Below the pieces are notes generated by a model. The model did not search any database and was not told the DNA's origin. It worked only from the letters and a program-made list of their open reading frames with translations. Shown here one piece after another: positions 1-5,390 of a stretch of DNA of 5,531 nt. Position numbers and translations under genes: made by a program. How positions within the stretch are numbered: the first letter of the stretch is position 1; every line of letters starts with the position of its first letter. Origin of the DNA: Chloroflexota bacterium (GTDB taxonomy: Bacteria; Chloroflexota; Dehalococcoidia; Dehalococcoidales; RBG-16-60-22); contig JANYKH010000265.1 of the NCBI GenBank assembly GCA_025358235.1, positions 1-5,531 of the forward strand, read 5' to 3'.

Positions 1-1
1 G

Positions 2-832
2 GAACATGCCAAAATAGCCGAGGACGCGGGCGCCTGCGCCGTCATGGCCCTGGAGCGCGTGCCCTCTGATATCCGCGCCGCCGGCGGCGTGGCCCGCATG
101 TCTGACCTGGATGTCGTCGAGAAAATCATGAAATCCGTGACGATACCGGTCATGGCGAAATGCCGCATCGGCCACTTTGCCGAGGCTCAGGCCCTCCAGG
201 CGCTGGGAATCGATTACATTGATGAATCCGAAGTGCTCACCCCGGCTGATGACGCCCACCACGTTTGGAAGCACGATTTTAAAGTCCCCTTCGTTTGCGG
301 CTGCCGCAACCTGGGTGAAGCCCTCCGCCGCATCGGCGAAGGCGCCGCCATGATCCGCACCAAGGGTGAAGCCGGCACCGGCGATATCGTTGAAGCGGTC
401 CGCCATATGCGGACTGTGATGGATGCCATCCGCACGCTGAACACTATGCCCCAGGAAGCCCTGATGGCCTACGCCAAAGAAATCGGCGCGCCGTTTGACC
501 TCGTCCAATTAGTTCATGACACCGGCAAACTGCCTGTCGTAAATTTTGCGGCCGGCGGCATCGCCACCCCGGCTGACGCCTCACTGATGATGCAGCTTGG
601 CGCCGAAGGCGTCTTTGTCGGCTCCGGCATTTTCAAAGCCTCCGAAGGTAAAGCGCCCGCCGAACGGATTAAAGATCAGTCCGCCCGCGCCCGTGCCATC
701 GTCAAGGCTACGACTCACTTTAACAACCCGAAAATTATCGCTGAGGTCTCCAAGAATCTGGGTGAAGCCATGCGCGGAATTGATTCCAAGCAAATTAAGC
801 CGGAGGAAACCTTAGCCCGCAGAGGTTGGTAA
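2..832 (+). CDS. pdxS: Pyridoxal 5'-phosphate synthase, lyase/synthase subunit PdxS (5' end cut off by the window)
   Basis: PdxS is the (beta/alpha)8-barrel subunit of the DXP-independent PLP synthase. It makes PLP in the cytosol from ribose 5-phosphate, glyceraldehyde 3-phosphate and ammonia supplied by PdxT. The frame is open from base 2. The first visible residue (in [10 protein letters not shown]) aligns with Glu29 of B. subtilis PdxS as I recall it, so about 28 residues, including the catalytic Asp24, lie upstream. Visible hallmarks are [19 protein letters not shown], the first catalytic lysine in MAKCRIGH (codon 158-160, equivalent to Lys81), [21 protein letters not shown], the second lysine in RTKGEAGTG (codon 362-364, equivalent to Lys149), [23 protein letters not shown], and the terminal RRGW. 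The inferred full length is about 304 residues, roughly 10 more than B. subtilis. The extra residues sit just after GSGIFK (see findings). pdxT follows one base after the stop. Family identity is certain; ATG 44 is an internal methionine, not the start. Confidence 0.98.
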   Translation, partial: EHAKIAEDAGACAVMALERVPSDIRAAGGVARMSDLDVVEKIMKSVTIPVMAKCRIGHFAEAQALQALGIDYIDESEVLTPADDAHHVWKHDFKVPFVCGCRNLGEALRRIGEGAAMIRTKGEAGTGDIVEAVRHMRTVMDAIRTLNTMPQEALMAYAKEIGAPFDLVQLVHDTGKLPVVNFAAGGIATPADASLMMQLGAEGVFVGSGIFKASEGKAPAERIKDQSARARAIVKATTHFNNPKIIAEVSKNLGEAMRGIDSKQIKPEETLARRGW

Positions 833-833
833 C

Positions 834-1415
834 ATGAAAATCGGCGTCCTGGCAGCGCAAGGCGCCTTTGCCGAGCACATCGCCGTCCTGCAAAAGCTGC
901 AAGTAGAAGCACTGCCCGTCCGGCTGCCCGCGGAACTCAAGGGCCTGGACGGGTTAGTCATACCCGGCGGGGAAAGCACCACCATTTGCGGGCTGCTCGA
1001 GGACTACGGTCTGACGGATGTGCTGCGCGCCAAAATTATCGAAGGCCTGCCGGTGATGGGCACCTGCGCCGGGCTGATTGTCTTATCCAAAACCATTACC
1101 AGCGACCGTAAAGCGGTGCCGCTCGGCGTGATGAATATTACAGTGCGCCGCAACGCCTTCGGGCGGCAGCTTGAGAGCTTTGAGACCGACGTCGTTATTC
1201 CGGCAATCGGCAAAAAGCCTTTTCCCGCTGTCTTCATCCGCGCTCCGCTGATAGAAAGTGTGAGCGGACGGACGGAAGTCCTGGCGCGCCTGCCGGACGG
1301 ACGGATTATCGCCGCGCGGGAAGGCAAAATACTGGTTACCTCATTTCACCCTGAATTGACTGATGATTTACGTTTTCACCGCTTTTTCCTGGACATTGTC
1401 GCCGGGGAAAAGTAG
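834..1415 (+). CDS. pdxT: Pyridoxal 5'-phosphate synthase glutaminase subunit PdxT
   Basis: PdxT is the class I (triad) glutamine amidotransferase that hydrolyses glutamine and channels ammonia into PdxS. The 193-residue length is normal (B. subtilis has 196). Visible motifs are the N-terminal GVLAAQGAF strand and loop, PGGESTT at residues 44-50 (oxyanion-hole region), the nucleophile Cys78 in MGTCAGL, the NAFGRQLESFE segment at 107-117, FIRAP at 134-138, and His172 and Glu174 in SFHPELTDD, which complete the Cys-His-Glu triad. The ATG at 834 is one base past the pdxS stop and is preceded by AGAGG at 821-825, so the two genes are almost certainly cotranscribed and translationally linked. Nothing is missing or odd in the protein. 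An AAA/R3H ATPase gene follows after 12 bases. Confidence 0.98.
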   Translation: MKIGVLAAQGAFAEHIAVLQKLQVEALPVRLPAELKGLDGLVIPGGESTTICGLLEDYGLTDVLRAKIIEGLPVMGTCAGLIVLSKTITSDRKAVPLGVMNITVRRNAFGRQLESFETDVVIPAIGKKPFPAVFIRAPLIESVSGRTEVLARLPDGRIIAAREGKILVTSFHPELTDDLRFHRFFLDIVAGEK

Positions 1416-1427
1416 GGAGGGTCTTTC

Positions 1428-3083
1428 ATGCGGCAGGTAATCGCGGACGATATCGATGTCCTTATCCAAATATTGCCTCCCCGGATTCAGCAGAAACTGG
1501 CCGAGCAGGGCGACATAACCTCACTTTTAGAGGTCGTGCTTGACCTTGGCCGCCCCCCCGAAGCCCGCTATCCCCAGCGCGAGGTTATTCTCGACGCGGC
1601 TGATGTGGACTCACAGGAAATTGATTATGTCATCTCCCGCATCGGTTCGTTCGGGGATGACAACCGCGCCGGTATGGAGCGCACGCTACACCGCATCTCC
1701 GCCATCCGCAACCGCAAAGGGCGCATCGTGGGGCTCACCTGCCGCGTGGGGCGCGCCGTCTTCGGCACGATTAAAATAATCGAGGACCTGGTGCAATCCG
1801 GCCGCAGTATTCTGCTTTTAGGCCGTCCCGGCGTGGGCAAGACCACCATGCTGCGGGAGATCGCCCGAGTTCTTTCCGATGATATCCGCAAGCGCGTGAT
1901 TATCGTCGATACATCCAACGAAATTGCCGGCGACGGCGATATTCCCCACCCCGCCATCGGCCGTTGCCGCCGCATGCAGGTAGCCCACCCCAACGAACAA
2001 CACGCCGTCATGATCGAGGCGGTAGAAAACCACATGCCTCAGTGCATCGTCATCGACGAAATAGGCACGGAACTGGAAGCTCTGGCGGCCAGAACCATCG
2101 CCGAAAGGGGCGTGCAACTGGTGGGCACGGCTCACGGCAACACGCTGGAAAACCTGATGATGAACCCCACCCTCGCAGACCTTATTGGCGGCATCCAGTC
2201 CGTCACCTTGGGGGACGAGGAAGCCCGGCGGCGGGGCACGCAGAAATCCATCCTGGAGCGCAAATCGCCGCCCACTTTTGAGATCGTAGTAGAGATACAG
2301 GACTGGTATAAGGTGGCCATTCATGCGGACGTCGGCGAAGCTGTAGACGCCGCCCTGAGGGGCCAACCCACCCCCACGGAACTCCGCTGGCGGGATGAAA
2401 CCACCGGCGAAATCAAGGTGGAGAAAATAGAACCGGAAGCCATGCCCGGCGCCGTGCCATCGCGGCAGGGCGTGACGCATATGGGAGTAAATATTCACCC
2501 CACCCGCCAGGTAGCGCCGCCCAAAGCACCCGGCAAAACTTCCCCGCGGGTTTTCCTCTTCGGGGTGAATAAAGGCCGACTAGAACAGGTGGCGGAGGAG
2601 ACCGGCCACACCCTGAATATCGTCGATAACCTCGAAAGCGCTGAACTGTTTGTGACGTCCAAGAACTACTACCGGCGCAAACCGCCCATGGTCCAAGACG
2701 CCGAATTCATGAAAAAACCCATCTATGTCCTCAAGGCGAGCACGCCGCACCAGATGAAGCAATTCATCAGAACGCTTTTCCCGGTAGACGGTCAGGCGCA
2801 GGTGGAACTAATCGATGAATCCGAGTACGTACCGGACAGGCCGGAACGCCCGGCCAAAGGGGTCCGCCGGGCCCTGCCCCAGGACGAAGGCTTCGCCAAT
2901 GCCATGGAAGAAGCACAGGAAGCGGTGACCCAGGTAAAATCAGGCGGCCGCGAATCAGTGGAACTTAGTCCGCAAGGCGCCTATGTCCGCCGACTACAGC
3001 ACATTATGGCGGAGAAGAACCATCTGGGATCCCAGAGCCGGGGCCATGATCCTGAGCGGCGCGTCAGGATATACAGGGGATAG
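1428..3083 (+). CDS. AAA-type P-loop ATPase with C-terminal R3H nucleic-acid-binding domain (Ycf45-like)
   Basis: This 551-residue protein belongs to the R3H-domain ATPase family related to chloroplast Ycf45, whose ATPase core resembles SpoIIIAA. Residues 1-110 form an N-terminal region ending in [10 protein letters not shown]. The ATPase core follows, with Walker [10 protein letters not shown] at 132-140, [18 protein letters not shown] at 161-178, Walker B CIVIDEIG at 206-213, and [12 protein letters not shown] at 232-243, a sensor-like strand. Residues about 340-370 are a Pro-rich linker. Residues 372-465 form a second alpha/beta module ([15 protein letters not shown] onward), and 467-510 are a charged linker. 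The last 40 residues are an R3H domain with the Arg521-x3-His525 signature in [12 protein letters not shown], ending in RRVRIY. R3H domains bind single-stranded nucleic acid, so the protein is probably a cytosolic ATP-dependent nucleic-acid-binding factor; its substrate is unknown. The start is supported by GGGAGG at 1415-1420, seven bases upstream. It is not SpoIIIAA itself, which lacks the R3H tail and is shorter. Confidence 0.9.
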   Translation: MRQVIADDIDVLIQILPPRIQQKLAEQGDITSLLEVVLDLGRPPEARYPQREVILDAADVDSQEIDYVISRIGSFGDDNRAGMERTLHRISAIRNRKGRIVGLTCRVGRAVFGTIKIIEDLVQSGRSILLLGRPGVGKTTMLREIARVLSDDIRKRVIIVDTSNEIAGDGDIPHPAIGRCRRMQVAHPNEQHAVMIEAVENHMPQCIVIDEIGTELEALAARTIAERGVQLVGTAHGNTLENLMMNPTLADLIGGIQSVTLGDEEARRRGTQKSILERKSPPTFEIVVEIQDWYKVAIHADVGEAVDAALRGQPTPTELRWRDETTGEIKVEKIEPEAMPGAVPSRQGVTHMGVNIHPTRQVAPPKAPGKTSPRVFLFGVNKGRLEQVAEETGHTLNIVDNLESAELFVTSKNYYRRKPPMVQDAEFMKKPIYVLKASTPHQMKQFIRTLFPVDGQAQVELIDESEYVPDRPERPAKGVRRALPQDEGFANAMEEAQEAVTQVKSGGRESVELSPQGAYVRRLQHIMAEKNHLGSQSRGHDPERRVRIYRG

Positions 3084-3093
3084 AAAGTTGCCA

Positions 3094-3111
3094 TTCCGGC
3101 GAAGGCCGGAA
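3094..3111 (+). terminator. Hairpin after the AAA/R3H gene, possible weak terminator or 3'-end stabiliser
   Basis: A perfect 7-bp stem, TTCCGGC (3094-3100) and GCCGGAA (3105-3111), closes a GAAG loop 10 bases after the stop of the AAA/R3H gene. The following bases (AATTCGTTAATATTCG) contain no T run, so it is not a canonical intrinsic terminator. It may still mark or protect the 3' end of the pdxST-ATPase transcript. Confidence 0.4.
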
Positions 3112-3164
3112 ATTCGTTAATATTCGACTCCGATGTTCATTTGTTAAACGTCGGGCTAGGCCAG

Positions 3165-3183
3165 GGTGAGATTAATCGTCACC
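3165..3183. promoter_or_regulatory. Near-perfect dyad, candidate operator upstream of degV
   Basis: GGTGAGATT (3165-3173) faces AATC-g-TCACC (3174-3183), which is its reverse complement apart from one extra G at 3178. With no room for a loop it is unlikely to be an RNA hairpin and looks more like a site for a dimeric DNA-binding protein. It lies about 45-65 bases upstream of the candidate -10 box of degV, a position compatible with an activator or a distal operator. I cannot assign a regulator. Confidence 0.25.
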
Positions 3184-3225
3184 GGCAGCCAATATTTCTT
3201 CACTAAGGCATCCTCTTTCCGGCTG

Positions 3226-3234
3226 TGATATACT
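3226..3234 (+). promoter_or_regulatory. Candidate extended -10 promoter for degV
   Basis: TGATATACT contains a TG dinucleotide one base before TATACT (3229-3234), which fits an extended -10 element for the housekeeping sigma factor. No good -35 box is found 16-18 bases upstream (the sequence there is AAGGCAT), which extended -10 promoters tolerate. Transcription would start near 3241 and leave a leader of about 90 bases before degV. It is the best promoter candidate in this gap, but rests on one element. Confidence 0.4.
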
Positions 3235-3332
3235 GGTAATCTGTTCGGTAATTAGCAAACATATTCGCTCAACAAACCCTGTCCCATATCTGCCTGACGC
3301 CCTTTGGAAAGAATGAACAGCCGGAGAAAATC

Positions 3333-4211
3333 ATGAAAGTTGTCGTTGATAGCGGTGTTGACCTGTGCCTCACCCCGGAAAAAATGATAGAGTTGGGCAT
3401 TTATCAGGTGCCCCTGAGCGTCACCTTTCAGGGCAAGACTTACCGTGAGGGCATCGATATCAACCGGGAAGATTTCTACAGCATGCTCAGCAAGAGCAGC
3501 GATTTCCCCATCACCTCCCAGCCTTCCCCCGGACTCATCGCGGAAACATACCGCTCACTGGCTGCCATCGACCGGGATATTCTGTCTGTCCACATTTCTT
3601 CCGGGCTGAGCGGTACTTATCAATCCGCCCAGATTGCCGCCGGGCTTGTGCCGCTGGCTAACGTCACTCACGTCGACACCAAAACTCTGTCCGTTGCGTC
3701 CGGCTGGCAGGCGGTGGCCGCCGCCCACGCTATTAAAGCAGGACTGCCAAAAGATCAGATTCTGGCGATGATGAAACGAATAGGGGATGCAACGGACACG
3801 ATATTCACGCTGCGGGAATTGCGCTACCTTATCCACGGCGGCCGCATCAGCCACATCAAAGGGCTACTGGCCCAGCTTTTGAACATCAAGCCGATCATCG
3901 GCGTGGAAAAAGTTCGCGGCACCTATGTTCAGTTGAACCGTGCCCGCAGTTTTGAACAGGCCCTGAACGGCCTGGCAGATGTCATTAAGCAAAAGCACCC
4001 GGCCGGGACAGAACTGCGCCTCCAGATAGTGCACGCCCAAAATCCGGAAGGCGCAGAAATGCTGAAAAAAGCCATGGAAAAGGTCTTTAAATGCAACTGG
4101 CTGCCCACCTGCCCCATATCGCTGGTTCTCGGAGCCCACACGGGGCCGAGCGTGGTGGGGATTGCCTACGCCTCAGAAGCAGATATGACCAATATCCCCG
4201 GCCTGGCCTGA
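3333..4211 (+). CDS. DegV family protein (FakB-like fatty-acid-binding protein)
   Basis: DegV/FakB proteins bind a fatty acid in a two-domain fold. FakB members present it to the kinase FakA for phosphorylation and entry into phospholipid synthesis; other paralogues have unknown ligands. The 292-residue length is typical (about 280-290). Visible family motifs are VVVDSGVDL at residues 3-11, ITSQPSPG at 60-67 (the T-S-Q-P-S loop), HISSGLSGTYQSA at 87-99, HVDTKTLSVASG at 113-124, LRYLIHGGRIS at 163-173, LNIKPII at 183-189, and GAHTGPSVVGIAY at 267-279. The Ser-Gly and His-Thr-Gly-Pro loops are the parts that bind the lipid carboxylate in FakB structures. The start follows GGAG at 3323-3326 at good spacing. 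No fakA/dak gene is in view, so I assign the family but not a specific ligand. The gene is probably monocistronic, with its own promoter candidate upstream. Confidence 0.93.
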   Translation: MKVVVDSGVDLCLTPEKMIELGIYQVPLSVTFQGKTYREGIDINREDFYSMLSKSSDFPITSQPSPGLIAETYRSLAAIDRDILSVHISSGLSGTYQSAQIAAGLVPLANVTHVDTKTLSVASGWQAVAAAHAIKAGLPKDQILAMMKRIGDATDTIFTLRELRYLIHGGRISHIKGLLAQLLNIKPIIGVEKVRGTYVQLNRARSFEQALNGLADVIKQKHPAGTELRLQIVHAQNPEGAEMLKKAMEKVFKCNWLPTCPISLVLGAHTGPSVVGIAYASEADMTNIPGLA

Positions 4212-4307
4212 GTCCTGGCCCCCCGGGCCTGACCGGCTGCCCAAACTCCTGCCAAAGCCCTGCCTTTTATGTATCTTGAAATAGTCCTGCCTTTTTTCAA
4301 AAATATA
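4212..4307. other. degV 3' flank with CCTGCC repeats and no clear terminator
   Basis: Just after the degV stop, GGCCC (4217-4221) can pair with GGGCC (4225-4229) over a CCC loop, but no T tract follows. CCTGCC then recurs three times, twice as CCTGCCTTTT (4259-4268 and 4286-4295). The second copy extends into six Ts (4292-4297) without a strong stem before it. A weak TTGAAA (4276-4281) and TTTCAA (4295-4300) pair brackets the second copy. The way degV transcription ends is not evident. Confidence 0.3.
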
Positions 4308-4339
4308 TTGACAAGAGTATATCCTTATGGCATCATAAT
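4308..4339 (+). promoter_or_regulatory. Candidate sigma-A-type promoter for the Cys-rich small ORF
   Basis: TTGACA (4308-4313) is a perfect -35 consensus. The best -10 box is CATAAT (4334-4339), 20 bases away, longer than the usual 17. TCATAA (4333-4338) would give 19. Over-long spacers are typical of activator-dependent promoters such as those of the MerR family, so basal activity may be low. The region is markedly more AT-rich than the flanking genes. Confidence 0.5.
4325..4338. promoter_or_regulatory. Dyad overlapping the -10 region
   Basis: TTATG (4325-4329) and CATAA (4334-4338) are inverted repeats separated by four bases (GCAT). The dyad covers most of the candidate -10 box. Its geometry, 5-bp arms with a 4-bp spacer, is the same as that of the palindrome centred 20 bp downstream, although the arm sequences differ. 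Confidence 0.3.
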
Positions 4340-4344
4340 ACAAA

Positions 4345-4358
4345 TGTCATATATGACA
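4345..4358. promoter_or_regulatory. Perfect 14-bp palindrome, candidate repressor operator
   Basis: TGTCATATATGACA equals its own reverse complement over all 14 bases. It begins six bases after the candidate -10 box, where transcription would start, so a dimer bound there would block initiation. It precedes the GTG-start ORF by about 32 bases. It does not match the TnrA/GlnR, PerR or NrdR consensus sites that I know well, so the regulator is unassigned. Confidence 0.5.
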
Positions 4359-4359
4359 G

Positions 4360-4376
4360 ATTCATTCATGATGAAT
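4360..4376. promoter_or_regulatory. Third dyad in the leader of the Cys-rich ORF
   Basis: ATTCAT (4360-4365) and ATGAAT (4371-4376) form 6-bp inverted arms around TCATG. It could be a further protein-binding site or, since it lies in the probable leader RNA, a small AU-rich hairpin ending just upstream of the ribosome binding site (AGGGGGA at 4380-4386). Confidence 0.25.
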
Positions 4377-4390
4377 AACAGGGGGACGAA

Positions 4391-4555
4391 GTGAACCAAT
4401 TGTCCCCGGCAGAAAGAGTATTGTTTGACGCTTGCCAGGCCAAGTGTGAGCCCTGCGTGAAAAAAGGCGATTGTAAGCTTGAATTAAAAATAGCAGGGGA
4501 CAAACAGAACAATTCACACCCGGAAAGCAACCTTTCAATAGATAAAAAGGCCTGA
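4391..4555 (+). CDS. Small Cys-rich protein of unknown function, 54 residues
   Basis: I do not recognise this gene. A GTG start at 4391 follows AGGGGGA (4380-4386) at a workable distance, and the frame runs 54 codons to TGA at 4553-4555. The N-terminal half holds four cysteines at residues 15, 19, 22 and 28, with the pattern C-x3-C-x2-C-x5-C in DACQAKCEPCVKKGDCKLE. This spacing could bind Zn or an Fe-S cluster. The C-terminal half is polar, rich in Asn, Lys and Ser, and probably disordered. There is no signal peptide or membrane segment. Coding is supported by the ribosome site, its own promoter-like region with three dyads, and the clustered cysteines. Against it are the short length and lack of a family match. 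A regulated metal- or redox-responsive role is a guess. Confidence 0.6.
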   Translation: MNQLSPAERVLFDACQAKCEPCVKKGDCKLELKIAGDKQNNSHPESNLSIDKKA

Positions 4556-4786
4556 AACCTCTGCTATTTGCCCGCCAAATTTGAAGTCCATTTTTTTGAC
4601 CTCCCCCCAAAAACCCCCGGAACCCCGCATTTCGCTGAAGTTCTAACCCCATGGCGCCGAAAGCGAGCCGGACAAAGCAGATTAAAAAGAACGGACGCCC
4701 CCAGATTAAGTAATAATTCTGATACCTATTGCGTCATTTTCCCGCTAGACTTAAACGTAATCCTTATTTAGATACCGGAGGAAGTT
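4556..4786. other. Intergenic stretch before msrB, C-rich with a weak promoter candidate
   Basis: No convincing gene is seen. Three C runs of 6, 5 and 4 bases (4603-4608, 4614-4618, 4623-4626) make the minus strand G-rich. A T7 run at 4591-4597 has no strong stem before it. A weak promoter for msrB can be proposed from TTGCGT (4729-4734) and TAAACG (4752-4757), 17 bases apart. A 20-codon basic reading frame at 4651-4713 has no ribosome binding site. Confidence 0.3.
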
Positions 4787-5194
4787 ATGCAGCAGGAAGA
4801 AAGAATCGTTAAAACAGATGAAGAATGGCGGCGGATTCTCCCTCCGGACGTGTACCGGATAACCCGGCAGGGCGGCACAGAAGCCCCCTTTACCGGCAAA
4901 TACCACCATCTGAAAGCGAAGGGGATTTACCGGTGCTCCAACTGCCATCTCGATTTATTCAGTTCTGAAACGAAGTTTGACTCCGGCACGGGCTGGCCAA
5001 GTTTTTGGGCGCCGATAGGCGAAGACAGGGTCAAAACGCACATCGACCGAACCCTCGGCATGGTGCGGACGGAAGTTTTGTGCCGCCGGTGTGACGCCCA
5101 CCTGGGACACGTTTTTAATGACGGGCCGAAGCCGACCGGTCTGCGGTATTGCATGAATTCAGCCTCTTTGGAATTTGTGCCGACGGAAAAATAA
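4787..5194 (+). CDS. msrB: Peptide-methionine (R)-S-oxide reductase MsrB, zinc-binding type
   Basis: MsrB reduces the R epimer of methionine sulfoxide in oxidised proteins, normally with thioredoxin as electron donor, and acts in the cytosol here since no signal peptide is seen. The 135-residue length fits a single-domain MsrB. Motifs are EEWRRILPPDVYRITRQGGTE at residues 12-32, the zinc pairs Cys50-x2-Cys53 and Cys99-x2-Cys102, FDSGTGWPSFW at 64-74, MVRTEVLC at 92-99, HLGHVFNDGP at 105-114, and the catalytic Cys122 in RYCMNSASLEF. Thr68 occupies the place where many MsrBs carry the resolving cysteine. The other five cysteines are all accounted for, so regeneration must proceed without an internal disulfide of the classical type. 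The ATG follows GGAGGAA (4777-4783). No msrA is adjacent, and the gene appears to be monocistronic. Confidence 0.97.
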   Translation: MQQEERIVKTDEEWRRILPPDVYRITRQGGTEAPFTGKYHHLKAKGIYRCSNCHLDLFSSETKFDSGTGWPSFWAPIGEDRVKTHIDRTLGMVRTEVLCRRCDAHLGHVFNDGPKPTGLRYCMNSASLEFVPTEK

Positions 5195-5207
5195 GAGACG
5201 GGTTTAA

Positions 5208-5221
5208 CCCGGGAAGCCGGG
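5208..5221 (+). terminator. GAAG-loop hairpin after msrB, possible 3'-end element
   Basis: CCCGG (5208-5212) and CCGGG (5217-5221) form a 5-bp GC stem around GAAG, starting 13 bases after the msrB stop. It overlaps GGGTTTAACCC (5200-5210), so the two foldings compete. No T run follows, so termination by this hairpin alone is doubtful. The same GAAG loop on a CCGG stem occurs after the AAA/R3H gene at 3094-3111. Confidence 0.3.
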
Positions 5222-5390
5222 AAAAGCATACCACCCCCTCATACTACCCCCCCGCGCCGGGGCGGGAGCAAGCCTCCGCCGGCATGGTCTAGTTAAACGA
5301 ATTGCTTCTCCGCAACAATCATCAGGCGAAAGTTGTGTTCAAACCCCATTTAGTGCTTAAATATCCTCTCTGGGGGTACATTCAAGACAC
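5222..5390. other. GC-rich, structured intergenic stretch with a weak promoter candidate
   Basis: GGCGG-g-AG (5261-5268) can pair with CTCCGCC (5274-5280), a 7-bp stem with one bulge over a CAAGC loop. CCCGC (5251-5255) can alternatively pair with GCGGG (5262-5266). No T tract follows either. Further on, TTGTGT (5333-5338) and TTAAAT (5357-5362), 18 bases apart, are a possible promoter for the gene at 5391. ACCCC (5343-5347) and GGGGT (5373-5377) are complementary. No gene is seen here. Confidence 0.3.

Noticed and set aside
1818..2498. A 226-codon open frame on the minus strand inside the AAA/R3H ATPase gene
   Set aside because: It lies antisense to the Walker A-to-linker region of a well-supported gene, its translation shows no recognisable motif, and long antisense frames are expected opposite GC-rich coding sequence.
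1428..3083. Naming the ATPase spoIIIAA
   Set aside because: SpoIIIAA is shorter, lacks an R3H domain and sits at the head of the spoIIIA operon. This protein has an R3H tail and follows pdxT.
4217..4229. GGCCC-CCC-GGGCC after degV as an intrinsic terminator
   Set aside because: The stem is only 5 bp and is followed by TGACCGGCTGCC, with no T tract.
4345..4358. Reading the 14-bp palindrome as a TnrA/GlnR or CRP/FNR site
   Set aside because: TnrA/GlnR sites (TGTNAN7TNACA) are 17 bp long and CRP/FNR sites have a six-base spacer between different half-sites. The TGTCA-N4-TGACA spacing fits neither.
4362..4652. A 96-codon minus-strand frame opposite the Cys-rich ORF and its 3' flank
   Set aside because: It has no family resemblance, and the plus strand has a ribosome site, promoter-like boxes and clustered cysteines. 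Both strands are unlikely to code here.
4651..4713. A 20-codon basic reading frame (MAPKASRTKQIKKNGRPQIK)
   Set aside because: No Shine-Dalgarno sequence precedes its ATG, and an open frame this short is expected by chance.
4568..4771. A 67-codon plus-strand frame with a TTG start in the gap before msrB
   Set aside because: There is no ribosome binding site, the start is weak, the composition is low-complexity (PPKTPGTP region), and no motif is recognisable.
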